A stretch of 64,000 bases of DNA, taken from positions 162,969,911 through 163,033,910 of the forward strand of contig JASDDO010000014.1 in the NCBI GenBank assembly GCA_030015575.1, written 5' to 3'. This stretch comes from Agapanthus africanus (taxonomy: Eukaryota > Streptophyta > Magnoliopsida > Asparagales > Amaryllidaceae). The notes under the pieces were generated by a model. That model did not search any database. It was not told the DNA's origin and saw only the letters and a program-made list of their open reading frames with translations. Every line of letters begins with the position of its first letter. Positions within the stretch are counted from its first letter, which is position 1. The translations under genes were made by a program, and so were the position numbers. Shown piece by piece: positions 1-11,218 of this stretch.

Positions 1-58
1 TCCTAATGCCTTCTGAGCCGATAGAATTAAATTCTAATTAAGAGGGATCAAAACCATA

Positions 59-400
59 TTTTGGAAAATATTTTCTTGAATCTTTCTAAACAAGAAGATT
101 ACGCTCTGTAAAGCAGAGCACCGTTGGATTAAAGATCTAATGGTGATTAAAAATCACCAAGTTACAGAATAAGCTCTGTATGGGAAAATATTTCCCCAAT
201 CTTTCTAAACAAGAAAGATTGTGCTCTGTAAAATAGAGCACAGTCGGATTAAAGATCTAATGGTGATTAAAAATCACCAAGCTACAGAATAAACTCTGTA
301 TGGGAAAATATTTTTCCAATCTTGTTAAAAACAAGAAAAATGTCTTCTATAAAACAGAAATCCCTGGATAAAAAATCCAACGGTGGATAAAATCCCCGAA
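59..400 (+). repeat. ~120-bp tandem repeat inside Tat LTR, about 3 units
   Basis: Three successive units begin with GGAAAATATTT, contain AAACAAGAA and a CTCTGTAAA...AGAGCAC inverted pair, and end with AATCACCAAG...ACAGAATAA. The period is about 120 bp and the third unit is diverged. The same array occurs in the 3' LTR (about 45327-45670), so it predates the insertion. Confidence 0.75.
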
Positions 401-460
401 TCAATCAAAAAATCCCTTAATGAGAGATTTCCTTAACTAAATCAACAAACTTGCCCCTAC

Positions 461-468
461 TATATAAT
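461..468 (+). promoter_or_regulatory. TATA box of the Tat 5' LTR
   Basis: TATATAAT follows CCCCTAC. The 3' LTR carries TATATAAA at the equivalent position (45730-45737), which matches the plant consensus better. The conserved AAAGAGAAAAGGAGG stretch follows about 20-30 bases later. This is inferred to be the element's RNA polymerase II promoter, with transcription starting around 490-500. Confidence 0.5.
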
Positions 469-910
469 TGACTCAAGACTGAAAAGAGAAAAGGAGGAGA
501 CCCATCATAAGATTTGAGAAAATAAAAAAGAAGAGGAGTTATCTTTGAAGAAAAAGAAACCCTAGGTGAGGGAAAAGACCAAGAGATCATTTTATCTCCT
601 TTTACAAGAGTTTAACTCTTCCAAAAAAAAGAACTTAGTTCTTCCTCTGGTTGAGATCTGCAGAAGCAGATCTCAACACAAGTTGAGAATTTAATTCTCA
701 TCAGGGAGATTCTGTTATGCAGTCCCAAAAATTAGAGGAAAGAACTAGGTTTGAAGAATTTAATTCTTTCAAAGACATAGGAATTTAATTCCTCTGATAA
801 AACTAGGGTTTAACCCTGCATAAGAATTTAATTCTTATAAAACAAAAGACTTGAAATTCTCAAGACTAAGATCAAGAGCTCCATGCATATTAGCGTTCAA
901 CACTATAACG

Positions 911-1345
911 ACAAATCACGTGTTCTCACGTGAACACCTCTAAGGACCAAAAAGGAATGGCTGAGTTCGAGTCACGTGATCCCACGTGACCTCTGATAGT
1001 GCTCAGCGCTTGTAAAAAGGGAGAGGGAATAAATTAATAAAGTTCTCATTTTGGGGCGCCTCACGTGATCCTACGTGACTCCTAATAATGCTTAGCACCT
1101 AGAACAGAATAGGAAGATAAATTCAAAGGAGGCAGTGCCCAACTCTGGAGTACCTCATGTGCCTACACGTGATGGCCACAAGGACTAAGTGTTTAACACT
1201 TGTATACAGATGGGGATTTAGACCCAAGCGCATAACGCCCAATTTTCAAGTGCCTCACGTGTTGCACGTGAACACTCCAAATTTCAGTATCTAACACTAC
1301 TTATGAGCTTCACGTGGGAGTACGTGAGCGTCAAGCAGATATCAG
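911..1345. repeat. Array of CACGTG inverted-repeat pairs in Tat 5' LTR
   Basis: Six short inverted repeats occur at intervals of 50-100 bp. Each holds two CACGTG-type cores separated by 2-5 bases. The clearest, at 971-990, is GTCACGTG-ATCC-CACGTGAC with perfect 8-base arms. Others lie near 916, 1060, 1153, 1252 and 1311. CACGTG is the plant G-box core bound by bZIP and bHLH factors. These lie downstream of the TATA box, so they would also be transcribed and could fold as hairpins. Confidence 0.7.
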
Positions 1346-2325
1346 TGTTTAACACTGTGAGAGGCCAACCTTAGCCAAAATTAGCCAAGTCTCCCGAGGC
1401 CAAAACCTTTCGACCATCAATCAACCGAGCCCTCCTATACTCAGGTCTCCCCGAATCGATCTTAGTGCCAAAGACGGCCAATGATCTCCTGACACATGGC
1501 ATCTAAAATGATGTTCGTTCCATCATGATCTCTCCCTTCAATCTGGAGTTTGGTTTAAGGGTAAATCTCTCCACACCTCTGATACATGTCGTTGTAATTC
1601 TTCAATGATGTTAGAGAGGTGGAGGGTCCCGACAACCAACAGCTCTTGGATGCACTCTCAAACCCATGAGCATACCGTAATAGACTGTAATGTCCTTAAA
1701 CTAACAACGGACCGCAACGTCCTTAAACTAGCTGTGGACCGCAATGTCCTTAAACTAAAACGATAGTGCCTAAACGCTCTTTCGTTGAATCAAAAATGAT
1801 CCCGAACCCCCGTTAAGTAGATCTTAGTCCAATATCGGATTAACGTATCCTTAACAAATATTTAAGTCGATCTTAATCTCAAACAGGGTTAACGATCCTT
1901 AAATCAAATCAAACCCAAATCTAAGAAAATATGAATTTGGACTAATCCATGCCCTACGGGCGACAACACAAATTAGTCTCCGTATACAATCTACGAACAA
2001 CCAAAAATAAAACAAACAAACACGACACGAAGTGACCTTCTGGAGCAGGAGAAAGTGGTTATCGCTACGCGGTAACGTAATTAGCTCAGGGGCTTGCGCC
2101 TGCAGGGAAGAGCGTCCCCACAATAAAAAAAACCCTCACAACGAGGGGGAATCTGACGAAGTCTGCTACAATGGCCGCATCTGTCTAAACCTTCGATACA
2201 CGGCGCCATAAATCAACTTGGCATCTTCGGAGAGGTAGACAGATAAAACCAAATAGCATCTGCCCTCAAATTCCGGCAAGACGACCTACGCAATTTCTTC
2301 CCTGTTTTCGGCGGTAAGCAGATTC

Positions 2326-2343
2326 TGGAACACCTAGTGGGAC
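2326..2343 (+). other. Primer-binding site of the Tat element
   Basis: TGGAACACCTAGTGGGAC starts 5 bases after the 5' LTR end, where the tRNA primer site of an LTR element lies. It begins with TGG, complementary to a tRNA CCA end. I cannot assign the tRNA with confidence. It resembles the TTCTGGxxAC...GTGGGG context typical of Tat elements. Confidence 0.6.
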
Positions 2344-2627
2344 CTTTTTCTCTTTCCACTCCACACTTCGTGTGTCATGTTCGCGAACGAATCGCGGTTT
2401 AATATGGTTGCCCCTGGATTTGAGGTACTAAGATTTGGTGTCTTGCTCCGTGCAGAAGAGAAGATGACATCGATGGCTTCCAACTGCACCAATTGCAACA
2501 ATAACTCCCACTCCGTCCCTGCTGGGGGAGTAACTTATGGGCCCCAAGCGGCATCCATCATCGCAATACCAGTAGGACTGGTGACTCAGGCCACCACTGG
2601 ACTATTCTTCGGGACCATGCTCCCACA

Positions 2628-3755
2628 ATGAGCTTCAATGCTTCAATATCATCACAGGAGGCTCCAAAGAGGTCGGTCTTCGATCGGCTTGCAACTACCA
2701 CGGCCCCTCTCAACGGGTCGTCTAAGTCCGCCACCTCAGTCTTTGACAGGCTGAGCCAAAGCTCAAGTGGGCCCGCGAAAAGGCCCGCGATACCTGAAGG
2801 GGTTATTTCCAAGCGGATAGCCATACCAGCTCCGGTAGACGAAATCGTCAAAGGGGCTTCCCCTACCAAAAAGTGGGCCTTTGCAAGATTGACAGTTCCC
2901 TCTCAGCGGACATCGGTCTTCGATAGATTGACACCAACAACACCCCATCAGAGTAGAGGGCATGACGAAGCCACTCCCATAACTGAACCATTCCCATATG
3001 CACGACATGCTCGACGTCGCCACTGGCACCGAGTAAGGAAGGCTGGGGGCAGTTCCCCCTCTGGACTTACCCCACCAGCTCCAATGGTGGAAATTGATGC
3101 TGCTGTTCCAACTGGGAACAGCTTCGAGCTCCTCAGGATGGTGCGCAAGAACTCTCCAACCACCATACTGAAGAAGTCTCCTCCGCCTGTTGAAAACACA
3201 ACACAGGTGAAGCCGGAACAGTCTCCTCAGCGGTTGTCCTCCAAGATCCACAGAGTTTGGCCAAAAGTCCAAGACTCTATAATTGACAAAGATTACTCTC
3301 GCTGGCTGAAGAAGATGAAGGCTCGGCAAGAAGAAGACCATCCCTCTGCCATACTACAAAAGGTATCGTCTGCCTGGGTGCCTGCCGCAACGGCCCCCTC
3401 AACTTCAACCTCCCATAAGAGGAGAAGGCTGGAGAAGATCCCCCTGCCTACGGCAAATTTCAAAGGCAGTGGACCCAAACGCCCCAAGTCTGGGGGTATG
3501 GTTGTGCATACCGTCTACATGGCATCCGGAAAAGAGGATAGCCGTGCTTCCGTGAGTCATCGACCACTCACACGGTCTGTGACGAAAGCTCAGGAGCAAC
3601 AACAAAAGCTCCAGGAGATGTTGACAAGGATGTCCGCACTTACTGGGCAGAAAGAAAGCCCGGAAGTATCGTCGGAACAACGCCAGGAGAAGGAGACCGA
3701 CACTGAATTCCTACGGAGGATTCTTGAAAAGAAAGACAAAGAGGCAGCGGAATAA
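2628..3755 (+). CDS. Tat ORF1 / N-terminal Gag region with VFDRL repeats
   Basis: An open 375-residue frame begins about 300 bases after the primer site. It carries repeated SVFDRL motifs near residues 16, 37 and 96, a basic stretch (KRRRLEK) near residue 267, and a Gln/Glu/Lys-rich C-terminus likely to form a coiled coil. VFDRL repeats before gag are familiar from Tat-lineage elements; their role is not known. An alternative open frame begins at 2377 and overlaps by a few bases. It belongs to a broken element; the frame itself is long for a neutral sequence of this composition. Confidence 0.65.
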   Translation: MSFNASISSQEAPKRSVFDRLATTTAPLNGSSKSATSVFDRLSQSSSGPAKRPAIPEGVISKRIAIPAPVDEIVKGASPTKKWAFARLTVPSQRTSVFDRLTPTTPHQSRGHDEATPITEPFPYARHARRRHWHRVRKAGGSSPSGLTPPAPMVEIDAAVPTGNSFELLRMVRKNSPTTILKKSPPPVENTTQVKPEQSPQRLSSKIHRVWPKVQDSIIDKDYSRWLKKMKARQEEDHPSAILQKVSSAWVPAATAPSTSTSHKRRRLEKIPLPTANFKGSGPKRPKSGGMVVHTVYMASGKEDSRASVSHRPLTRSVTKAQEQQQKLQEMLTRMSALTGQKESPEVSSEQRQEKETDTEFLRRILEKKDKEAAE

Positions 3756-3773
3756 GCGGCTAATATAAAACAA

Positions 3774-4781
3774 ATGGCGCTTCTCTTCCAAGGCATGATG
3801 GGGATGATGATCAAACCAGATCCTCCAGCCGAAGACCCTCCAATAATCATTGAAGACGACAGAGGGGAGACATCAAACCCTCCTCCGACTTTATCAGCAG
3901 CTAAGGAGGAGACGATCTCCAAAGCTACCCTTGATGACTACATAGCTCAACAAATACGAGCTCATCAAGCGAACGAAGCGGCAGGACAGGTCGTTAGAAC
4001 TGGGCGACCTTACCCAGGCTGGTACGACCAAATTAAGTACCCGCCAGGATATACGATCCCCAAATTCTATGTGTATAAGGGGTCGGGCAATCCACACCAA
4101 CATGTTGTTCAATTCAGAGTTTTGTACGGTAACACCGGGGGCGATAACAAACTATTGCTTCGCCAATTTGTCGGCAGGTTGGCGGAGACAGCATTTGAAT
4201 GGTACTCCGAGCTCCTAAATGACTATGTCAAGACATTTACGGAGATGGAACTACTGTTCACACAGCGGTTCACAAGCGCAAGCGAGCGCACCCCGATCAC
4301 GGCATTAATCAACGCCAAGGTGAAGCCGGGAGAAACCTGGGTTCAGTACGCAATTCGGTGGTGGAACCTATGGTCGAAGTGTGAATAGCGCATAGAAGAA
4401 GCTCCTGCTGTGGGCATGTTCGTGACCTGCGTTCAGTATGCAATTCGGTGGCGGAACCTATGGTCGAAGTGTGAATAGTGCATAGAAGAAGCTCCTGCTG
4501 TGGGCATGTTCATGGGGACCCTCGACCCTCGGGCAACTATATCCCAATTTATGATGTTCTTCAAGCCGACCACCTTCCAGGCCTTGATTGACAAGCTGGC
4601 CCAAATGGATCAGATGGGCCATAGACCGTCCCCTTCAGAAACGGATCTCCGGAATGAAAAAAGGAAAGGGAAAGCGACCTTCATCGCCAACGCTCAACAA
4701 CAATCGAGTGACCCGAAACCGGTGGCTCTCCAAAACAACAGACCGCAAGCCCTCGAAGAGAAGTTGAGACGTCCTTACTAG
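3774..4781 (+). pseudogene. Tat gag (Retrotrans_gag-type core), broken
   Basis: The region encodes a Gag core. A DDYIAQQI motif leads into GRPYPGWYDQIKYPPGY and IPKFYVYKGSGNP, then a segment with LRQFVGRLAETAFEWYSELL and FTEMELLFTQRF, matching the gag core common to plant Gypsy elements (a small helical capsid-like domain that packages the element's RNA). It starts 18 bases after ORF1. The remainder to 4781 keeps Gag-like composition. It is interrupted and not intact. The nested Gypsy-like insertion at 5054 separates it from the Gag C-terminal part at 12677-13784. Confidence 0.8.
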
Positions 4782-4879
4782 TTTTCCCGGGATAAAACGT
4801 GGAGACTATTTGAACTAGCGGTGCGCAACAGTCTCATCACTCTGCCGGATCCGAAACGCCCATTGTAATCGGGTGACGT

Positions 4880-4950
4880 CAACAATCCCAATTACTGCCC
4901 TTACCACCGAATAGTGGGCCACCCAATTGAAGATTGCTATATCTTCAAAA
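4880..4950 (+). pseudogene. Gag knuckle-like motif CPYHR-GHPIEDC
   Basis: The translation contains [17 protein letters not shown], a C-x2-H...H-x4-C type motif that in Tat Gag occupies the place of the usual CCHC nucleic-acid-binding knuckle. Closely similar motifs occur at about 13482-13550 (YCLYHRKVTHPIEEC) and 15808-15860, so the element carries three diverged copies. Confidence 0.6.
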
Positions 4951-5053
4951 AACTGGGTTGAAAACCAGTATCAACAGGGCATGTTCGCGCTGTCCGAAAA
5001 CTGGAAGGTAAACCCACCGCAGCAGCACGCTCCTAAAAAGGTGGACACGCCGG

Positions 5054-6507
5054 TAATTGCAATAGATTTAGTGCTCGCTTGCGCTTTTAAACGATGAATC
5101 AAAGAATTTTACCGCAATCAAGAACGGCGTCGTTTGGTAGCTAGCCGGTGAGTACGGATCGGTCTACAGGGATTTTGTGTATTTTCTATTTCTTCTAACG
5201 AGTTAATTCCAATTGAGGTGGATTGGATTATCACTAAAAACTAAGCTTGATTTAGATTAGGATTAAAACCTTGCTAGGGTTAGGTTTAGGTTAAGTTTGG
5301 AAATTGAATATTTCTCACCGCTTTCAATGCCCTAATTAAGATCTATTTAGGTGTTATGGTAATAATTAATAAAAGGGATTAGCACGATCGGGAAGAAACG
5401 ATGTTTCTTCCTCTAAGTCCTTGTCCGTCCTTTCTTAATTCTTACCCTAACCTTCATGGAAAATATGCACAACCGGTCTTTTAATCTACGGTATCACCGC
5501 TACCTCGTGGGGTAGGGTGCCGGAGTGAGCGGTGTGTGAATGTATGCATGGAGTCCTATAAAAAATATGCGATGGGCAAGAAAGGGGTGAGAGATTTTCA
5601 TCTCTCAAACCTTTCCTATTCCTAACCCTAACTAGTAAGGAACTACTCACTCATTAGGGAATTGATAATAAAAGACATTTTTTTATGATTATTTTTGAAA
5701 GACTAATTATCTAAACTACGGCAGATAAATAAAATCTAACTAGGGCAGATAAATAAATTTCTAAACTACGGCAGAAAAGAAATTAACTAGGGCAAGGTAA
5801 AAAAACTACTTACTTTTATTCGATGCACTCTTCAAAATATTACAATGAATTCTGAATTTTGATCAATAAAAAAAGATATAGGAAGAGGCATGCTCCAAAA
5901 AAGAGCTTTAGGGTTTCTATTTATAGATTATAGATATCCTAGGTTACATTCTGATCCCTATCTACATTTACAAAACTACCCTAAGAAGCCTAGTCAACGC
6001 GCCGCCGCCGCCGACAAAAAAATGCACCGACACGTGCTCACTATGGCCGCGGAACCGCGGCCAAAAGCCATGTTTGGCCGTGGATCCGCGGCCATATGGT
6101 GGGGTTGTTGGCTCTATTTTCTCAGGTATATTTTATATTGTATTTTCCTTGACTTTTCTTAATTTGGTTCTTCAGAATGTCTTCTAGTCTCTTCCATATT
6201 TCCACAGTGTAGAATGTGGTGGACTTTTACCGTTCGCTTCGTGTTGAAGTCTAGAATCTTTGCGTTTCCTTCTACTTTGTGAAATTGTTCATTGATCTTC
6301 GTTTGTTCTTCAAACTGTAGACATGATAAAAATTCTCTATTTGTTGATCGAAGTTTTACTTTTATAGCGTCTTTTCATCATTTTCACTGTTTTGTTCCGA
6401 GAACCTGTAACCTGTAACTATGTAGCAGACATGGATCAAAAGCACCTGTTTATTTGTAAAATGAATAAGAATGGGGAATATAATAATGCAAATTTATGAT
6501 ATGAACA
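5054..6507 (-). repeat. 3' LTR (left copy) of the Gypsy-like insert
   Basis: This copy is 1454 bp. Read on the minus strand it starts TGTTCATATC after the polypurine tract and ends at the GCCGG target duplication. It contains a GC-rich hairpin at 6043-6095 and matches 11219-12676 over its whole length. Confidence 0.93.
6043..6095. repeat. GC-rich hairpin in left LTR
   Basis: The arms 6043-6062 and 6076-6095 are 20 bases each and pair at 18 of 20 positions around a 13-base loop. Each arm is itself near-palindromic (CCGCGG...CCGCGG). The right LTR has the counterpart at 12211-12263, also 18 of 20 but with the mismatch in the other arm. Confidence 0.8.
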
Positions 6508-8485
6508 AATACCCCCAAAATTATCTTTTGCTCGTCCTCGAGCAAAACTAGTTTTATTCTCGAAAAAGCCTAACCTCACTTTCGCAGGGAAACGCGATTG
6601 CACTGAGCTCGTGCAACAAGCCGTTAAACCTCTAGGTGTCCCTAGTAGGAGGAGTGTTGTCTCCTGAGAGTTTTCAGCGAATACTACCCACAAAATCCTA
6701 TCAATTCGGCCTATTGACTTTTATTCTTCAATTAGGTTTTCTAGCAAGAAATCCATTATCTTCAACTCAGAAATTATCAACCCGTATTTTTCACTCTTCC
6801 TTATCATTTAACTTAAGATTGTATATGTTCTGTAGATTTATTTAGCTTTTAGCATCTTTTGAATTTTCCTTCTAAGGTTCCATCTCAACTTAGGAATTTT
6901 TATCATCTCTACTAAAGATATAAGTCCTATTTTTCATTCCTATCTCTCATCCAAACCCCAATCATATACCCCTACGTGTGTGTATGTATCACCCCTACAC
7001 TTGGAAACTCAATTCAAGCTTTTATACTCTTGTCCATCGTCCAAAGTACTTTTAATTGGTGAATTTTTAGATGAAATTGCTCACACGTCCTTCATGTGAC
7101 CGTTAATACTTCTTGAGCTACTAATGACCGATTACAAAATGTGTTTGCGCATTAAGGCATAATTCCTCGTCTTGTAATACCTAAGGCTTTAGCAGTGACT
7201 CCCAAAACAGTTGGTCTAAGGCACTAGGTGATAAAGCACCCTTGCTATATAATTTTTTTTACGCAGCCTTAAGTAATTACAAAACCAGTGTTCATTTTTT
7301 TATATCTCTTTATTCACACTTGTATTTTTATTTTATTTTCCTTCATACTAAGGACTTAAGACAAGAGCATTTTAAGGTCTCCTCTACTATTCCAAGTTTC
7401 AAGGTTCGTGTTTGTGCAATTTGTAGGGTATATATTTTTAGAATTTAGACTTAAGCTTAGGGATTATTTTTCAGACTTACACTTTAATAAAAATATCAAT
7501 ACCTTTCCCTTATTTTGACTTAGCCCGAGAAGTGAACTCAAAATTTGCTTATTTCTAAGTAGACTACAAGGACATATAATTTCTACGGTTAAACTTTAAA
7601 AAAGGTTATTTTTAGGGTTTTTAATTTACTAAGTCTAGGATCTAGTTTTTCCTAACTAGTTAACCGTCTTGTTAAACTCAAGTCAATTATGGCAAAAATT
7701 AAATTTTTCAATTTTTATAATTTAAAATTTTTCAATTTTTATGGGTTTTAAAATAATTATGCAAATGCAAAAATGTACATATGAATGCGAAGGAAGAAAG
7801 CTTACCGAGCACACCCCCAAACTTAAATTTGACAGTGTCCTCACTGTCAGGCTACACCAAGAGGGTCAAAATTGTCGGTACTCCCCTGTTTTTATTTATT
7901 TTTTATTTTTTTTATTGTTGAAAGAAAAACAAAAAATATATATACAAAAAGGTCCCGCCCCCCAACTTAAGTGAAACAAAATTTCCACTGTTGAAGTATT
8001 AAAGTTCAGAGTTAGGGAGGAGAAAAACACAGTATCAAGCTATACAAGGCCTTACACAGGCCAAAAATTAGCACCAACCATTCAAAAATTTTATCGTTAT
8101 AATGGTATGGTTGGTGAAAGAATGGAGTGTAGAGAAAAGAAATGAGAAGCACACGAGACCGTATGGGAAGAAAGATGGAATATGGTCTCGGTATATTAGG
8201 AGAAGAATGACGGAATAGAGAAAGAAGTGTAGTACGAACTTGAGGGTAAAAATTGAGTGAATAAATTAGCACAAATTGTAATGACCGATGTGTTAAAAGC
8301 GATTGTGCTAATCTATCAACCCGTCGAGAAATGGGATCAAATCCCTCAAGATTCGCGAGAAAACATGGGTACGTTGAACTTGGTAAACCATCCATTGAAA
8401 ATGGAAGCGTGACGGATTCTTGCGCGGTCGAAACGATGGAAAGGACGAAGGGGAGTGATTTAGGAAGGGTCTCATTCTCACCTAA
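6508..8485. other. Non-coding interior of the Gypsy-like insert
   Basis: This is AT-rich DNA between the left LTR and the acidic frames, with no long open frame or recognisable domain. It begins with the polypurine tract (6508-6522, minus strand). Short low-complexity T-rich runs occur at 7860-7920. Nothing else is recognised. Confidence 0.7.
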
Positions 8486-8992
8486 TTAAGCGTATGTAAG
8501 GTGAGACGGCAACAGCTTGAGTTCGGGTTTCAGAGGTGAAACAATTGAAGGTGAAATTGGTGAAACTGTCTCAAACTCGAAGGATTCCATCAATGGTTCG
8601 AAATAACTGTAAGCAACCGAGTCTGATGGTTCAACTAACTCATCTAAAAATTCAAAGGACTCAAATTCGGGCAGTGAGTCTTCAAAATCGTCCGAAAAAG
8701 TGAAACACTCGTAATCGTTATCGGTTGTGAGAACTGTGTCAGATTCAAGGCGGAACGCACTAGTGGCGTCAAAACTGCTGTGATCGAACAGAAATTTTTC
8801 AAGCTTACAGTCCTCCTGCATGATCTCTTGCGTGGTCGGAACAATTGCAAGGATGAAGGGGGGTGATTTAGGAAGTATAACAGTTAAAGGTTCAAGAGGA
8901 TGAATTGGAAAATCCGACTCATCAAACAAAACTGGTTCATCCTCAATACTATCCTCAATACTCCTCAATACTATCCTCATAATTCTCCTCAA
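8486..8992 (-). CDS. Acidic unknown frame in Gypsy-like insert (distal)
   Basis: This 168-residue frame is rich in Glu, Asp, Ser, Phe and Pro (for example FSDDFEDSLPEFESFEFLDE). It overlaps the upstream acidic frame by a few tens of bases and has the same composition, so both probably belong to one ancestral coding region. No domain is recognised. It is part of an LTR element and I cannot tell whether it was ever translated. Confidence 0.4.
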   Translation of the reverse strand: MRRIMRIVLRSIEDSIEDEPVLFDESDFPIHPLEPLTVILPKSPPFILAIVPTTQEIMQEDCKLEKFLFDHSSFDATSAFRLESDTVLTTDNDYECFTFSDDFEDSLPEFESFEFLDELVEPSDSVAYSYFEPLMESFEFETVSPISPSIVSPLKPELKLLPSHLTYA

Positions 8993-10055
8993 AAGTTATC
9001 TCATCCATGCAATTATCATCAAAATCAAGACGCATATGAAGTTCGGGAGAAACATTTAATGACTCGGGATGATGAATTGGAGAGAAAAATTCAGTCAAAT
9101 CTGCGGGTTCATCATCCAAAATATTCCCTGCGTCAATATCCTCAATCAAGTGAAAATCAATTTTTTTGGACACCTCATCAAAAGCATGGATATTTATCAA
9201 TTCAGGTTCTAGATTGGAGGTGTAGAGGTCGAAAGGATTGGTGATGGTTTCACTCGACCCTTCACAATTTGGCAAATCAAGCACTACAAAGTCGCACAAC
9301 TCATTAAAAGTTTTATTTACAACTGGTGAATCATTTGGGACACTTGATAGACATTCAAAACCGGAGTTATGGGATTCAATTGGTGATGGGTAGGTTTGAT
9401 TTGGAAGGGTGCACAGCTCACTCTCTCCACTTAAATTCTCAATCTGTCCAACCGCCTCATCATACATTGGAGCTAGTTGGAAACTAGCTACTGGGTCACT
9501 AGGTTGCATAAGGGCGGCAATGGACGCATCCAAATTCCTCATCTGTTGGTTTGTCGCTACAATATAAACTTCCAACGACTGTTCCAGACTAGACATGGAT
9601 TGTGAAGGGGTTTCAGTAAAAGATTCAAAGTTGTTTGGATACGTGAAACTCCCAAATGGTTGTGTAGAAGCAATGTCTAGGGAAGGTGTGAAAGTCGGGT
9701 AGGACTGGTAGGAATTGAATGGTTGGACAGGAGTAGGATCAACATTTGGATAAAAAGGTGAATGGACTTGTTGATCCCAAGAACTGGAAGTGTTGAAAGG
9801 AGTGAAAGATCGGTTACGAAATTGTTCACTATGTTCGGCAATAGACATGGGTTTCGGAGTTAGACTCGAAAAAGGAGTATCAATGTAAGAAGGTGGTGAA
9901 GGTTGAAACGGTTGATACAAAGTGGATTGCGGAGTCCAACTGTTTCTCCTAGACGTTTCTATTCGATCTTTCAAAGAAATTTTGGGCATGGAGGGGTCGT
10001 CCGTAATTCGACCAAAACAATCGCGTAGGAAGCAATGTTTGGATGAGGGTACCAA
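8955..10055 (-). CDS. Acidic Ser/Pro/Phe-rich frame in place of gag-pol
   Basis: This 366-residue frame is the largest in the insert and lies where gag would be, about 1.1 kb after the primer site. The first half is Pro/Ser/Thr/Phe-rich (TPQSTLYQPFQPSPPSYIDT). The middle has NQQMRNLDASIAAL, which recalls the QxxxxNLExQIGQL segment of the Gag C-terminus in Athila-type Gypsy elements. The second half is acidic. I infer a remnant or replacement of the Gag tail; no protease, RT or integrase follows. The similarity is weak and function unknown. Confidence 0.45.
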   Translation of the reverse strand: MVPSSKHCFLRDCFGRITDDPSMPKISLKDRIETSRRNSWTPQSTLYQPFQPSPPSYIDTPFSSLTPKPMSIAEHSEQFRNRSFTPFNTSSSWDQQVHSPFYPNVDPTPVQPFNSYQSYPTFTPSLDIASTQPFGSFTYPNNFESFTETPSQSMSSLEQSLEVYIVATNQQMRNLDASIAALMQPSDPVASFQLAPMYDEAVGQIENLSGESELCTLPNQTYPSPIESHNSGFECLSSVPNDSPVVNKTFNELCDFVVLDLPNCEGSSETITNPFDLYTSNLEPELINIHAFDEVSKKIDFHLIEDIDAGNILDDEPADLTEFFSPIHHPESLNVSPELHMRLDFDDNCMDEITFEENYEDSIEEY

Positions 10056-10159
10056 AGTTCGGCAAGAGTTTTGGGAGGTGGGGTACCCATGATGTAAGAA
10101 GGAGAAGAAAAAAAATGTGGGTGCAAGTGGGGTGCAATGGATTTCTTAGCGACAAGTAG

Positions 10160-11195
10160 CAAGTTTTTGTAAAATATTTTTCCGTTTTGTGTTTTTTTTA
10201 TAAGGAGCTTTTTGCAAAAAGATTTTCAATAAGAAGCTTAAACACACGTTCAATCAATCACAATATGCACAATCAAGCCTAAATCTAGGGTCTCCTAGGT
10301 CAACTAGACTGCTCCTAACTGTTCCAAAGGGCAAGTTGTGAGGTCCTCAAATCGCCTCTTCACCGCCAATTGTGGCCAGGTAAGCACAAGTAAAGAAATG
10401 AGGGATCCGCTCACGAATCGCCGTGAGACGGGCCTTTTAAAATTACATTTCCCCTCTTGTCTAGCCTAGGCACCACAAAGTTTGGTTTAGATAAACGATC
10501 GATGCCTACAACTATTCTTTTGTCCTATTGAGCACGAAGTCCTTATAGGCTGAGTCTAATATTTTTTTTAATTAAATCGATGGTCAATGCAATATGCTTT
10601 TTGTGATTTTTGGGGTCCTAGGAAGGGTAATAAAATCCCCACCCAATCTGGATTGGTGATAAAGCCCCTTAAAAGTCAGTTTAAGAATGCAAAGCAGTAA
10701 AACACAATCAAGCCACTTGCCAAAAAAAAAATTATTGCGGCGCAAAGAATCCTGCACAAGATCAAGTTATTGGAGAAGGGAGAGAAGTTTTTGTGCAAAG
10801 AACCCTGCAGGAAAATTTTTCAGAGGAGATCAAGGCGTTCAGAAGAAGAAAAGATGCTTACAGAGAAATTTTGGACAGATGACGTCACTTGACCGCGGCG
10901 GATCTGCGGTCAAAAGGGTCCAAGCGCGGCGGTTCAGTGGTCAAACGGTTGACTCGGGCCTCCAAACTTCTTCTATTGTCTGTTGCGGTCCTCCTCTGTT
11001 TGTTCAGATTTGCTGTTTGCTGTTTTGCTCTCTGGATTTTTCTAGATCTGAATCTGTTCTTCGATCCTGCACAATTCAAAAGAAAACCCTTCAAAGAATA
11101 ACAAGATGATAAAAATTTTTATTTTTATATTTTTCAGTTTTTATGATTTTTCAATTTTTATATTAACCCGAAATTACAAAAAGAAAATAACTACG
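10160..11195 (-). other. Leader of the Gypsy-like insert
   Basis: On the minus strand this is the untranslated leader between the primer site and the acidic frame. It contains a GC-rich paired motif at 10891-10942 (GACCGC...GCGGTC stem plus a related GCGGCGG block) about 270 bases from the primer site. It is otherwise AT-rich, without a convincing gene. Confidence 0.6.
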
Positions 11196-11198
11196 CCA

Positions 11199-11216
11199 TC
11201 TCCGGCAACGGCGCCA
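11199..11216 (-). other. Primer-binding site, tRNA-Asp type
   Basis: On the minus strand it reads TGGCGCCGTTGCCGGAGA, two bases inside the right LTR. It closely matches the TGGCGCCGTTGCCGGGGA site widely used by plant Athila-type and related Gypsy elements. It fixes the right LTR as the 5' LTR. Confidence 0.85.
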
Positions 11217-11218
11217 TT

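Larger units (their letters stand above)
1..2320 (+). repeat. 5' LTR of the Tat element (left part outside window)
   Basis: This stretch is repeated at 45269-47590. It ends in GGTAAGCA just before a TGG-starting primer site at 2326. It contains a TATA box (461-468), three ~120-bp tandem units near the start, paired CACGTG motifs (915-1345), and three units of a 27-bp repeat (about 1690-1770). The LTR start is off the left edge. If the 3' LTR starts at 43936, roughly 1.3 kb of this LTR is missing from the window. Confidence 0.88.

Noticed and set aside
10687-11109. Plus-strand frame of 140 residues in the Gypsy-like insert
   Set aside because: It is antisense to the element leader, basic and low-complexity, and overlaps the GC motif; no support as a gene.
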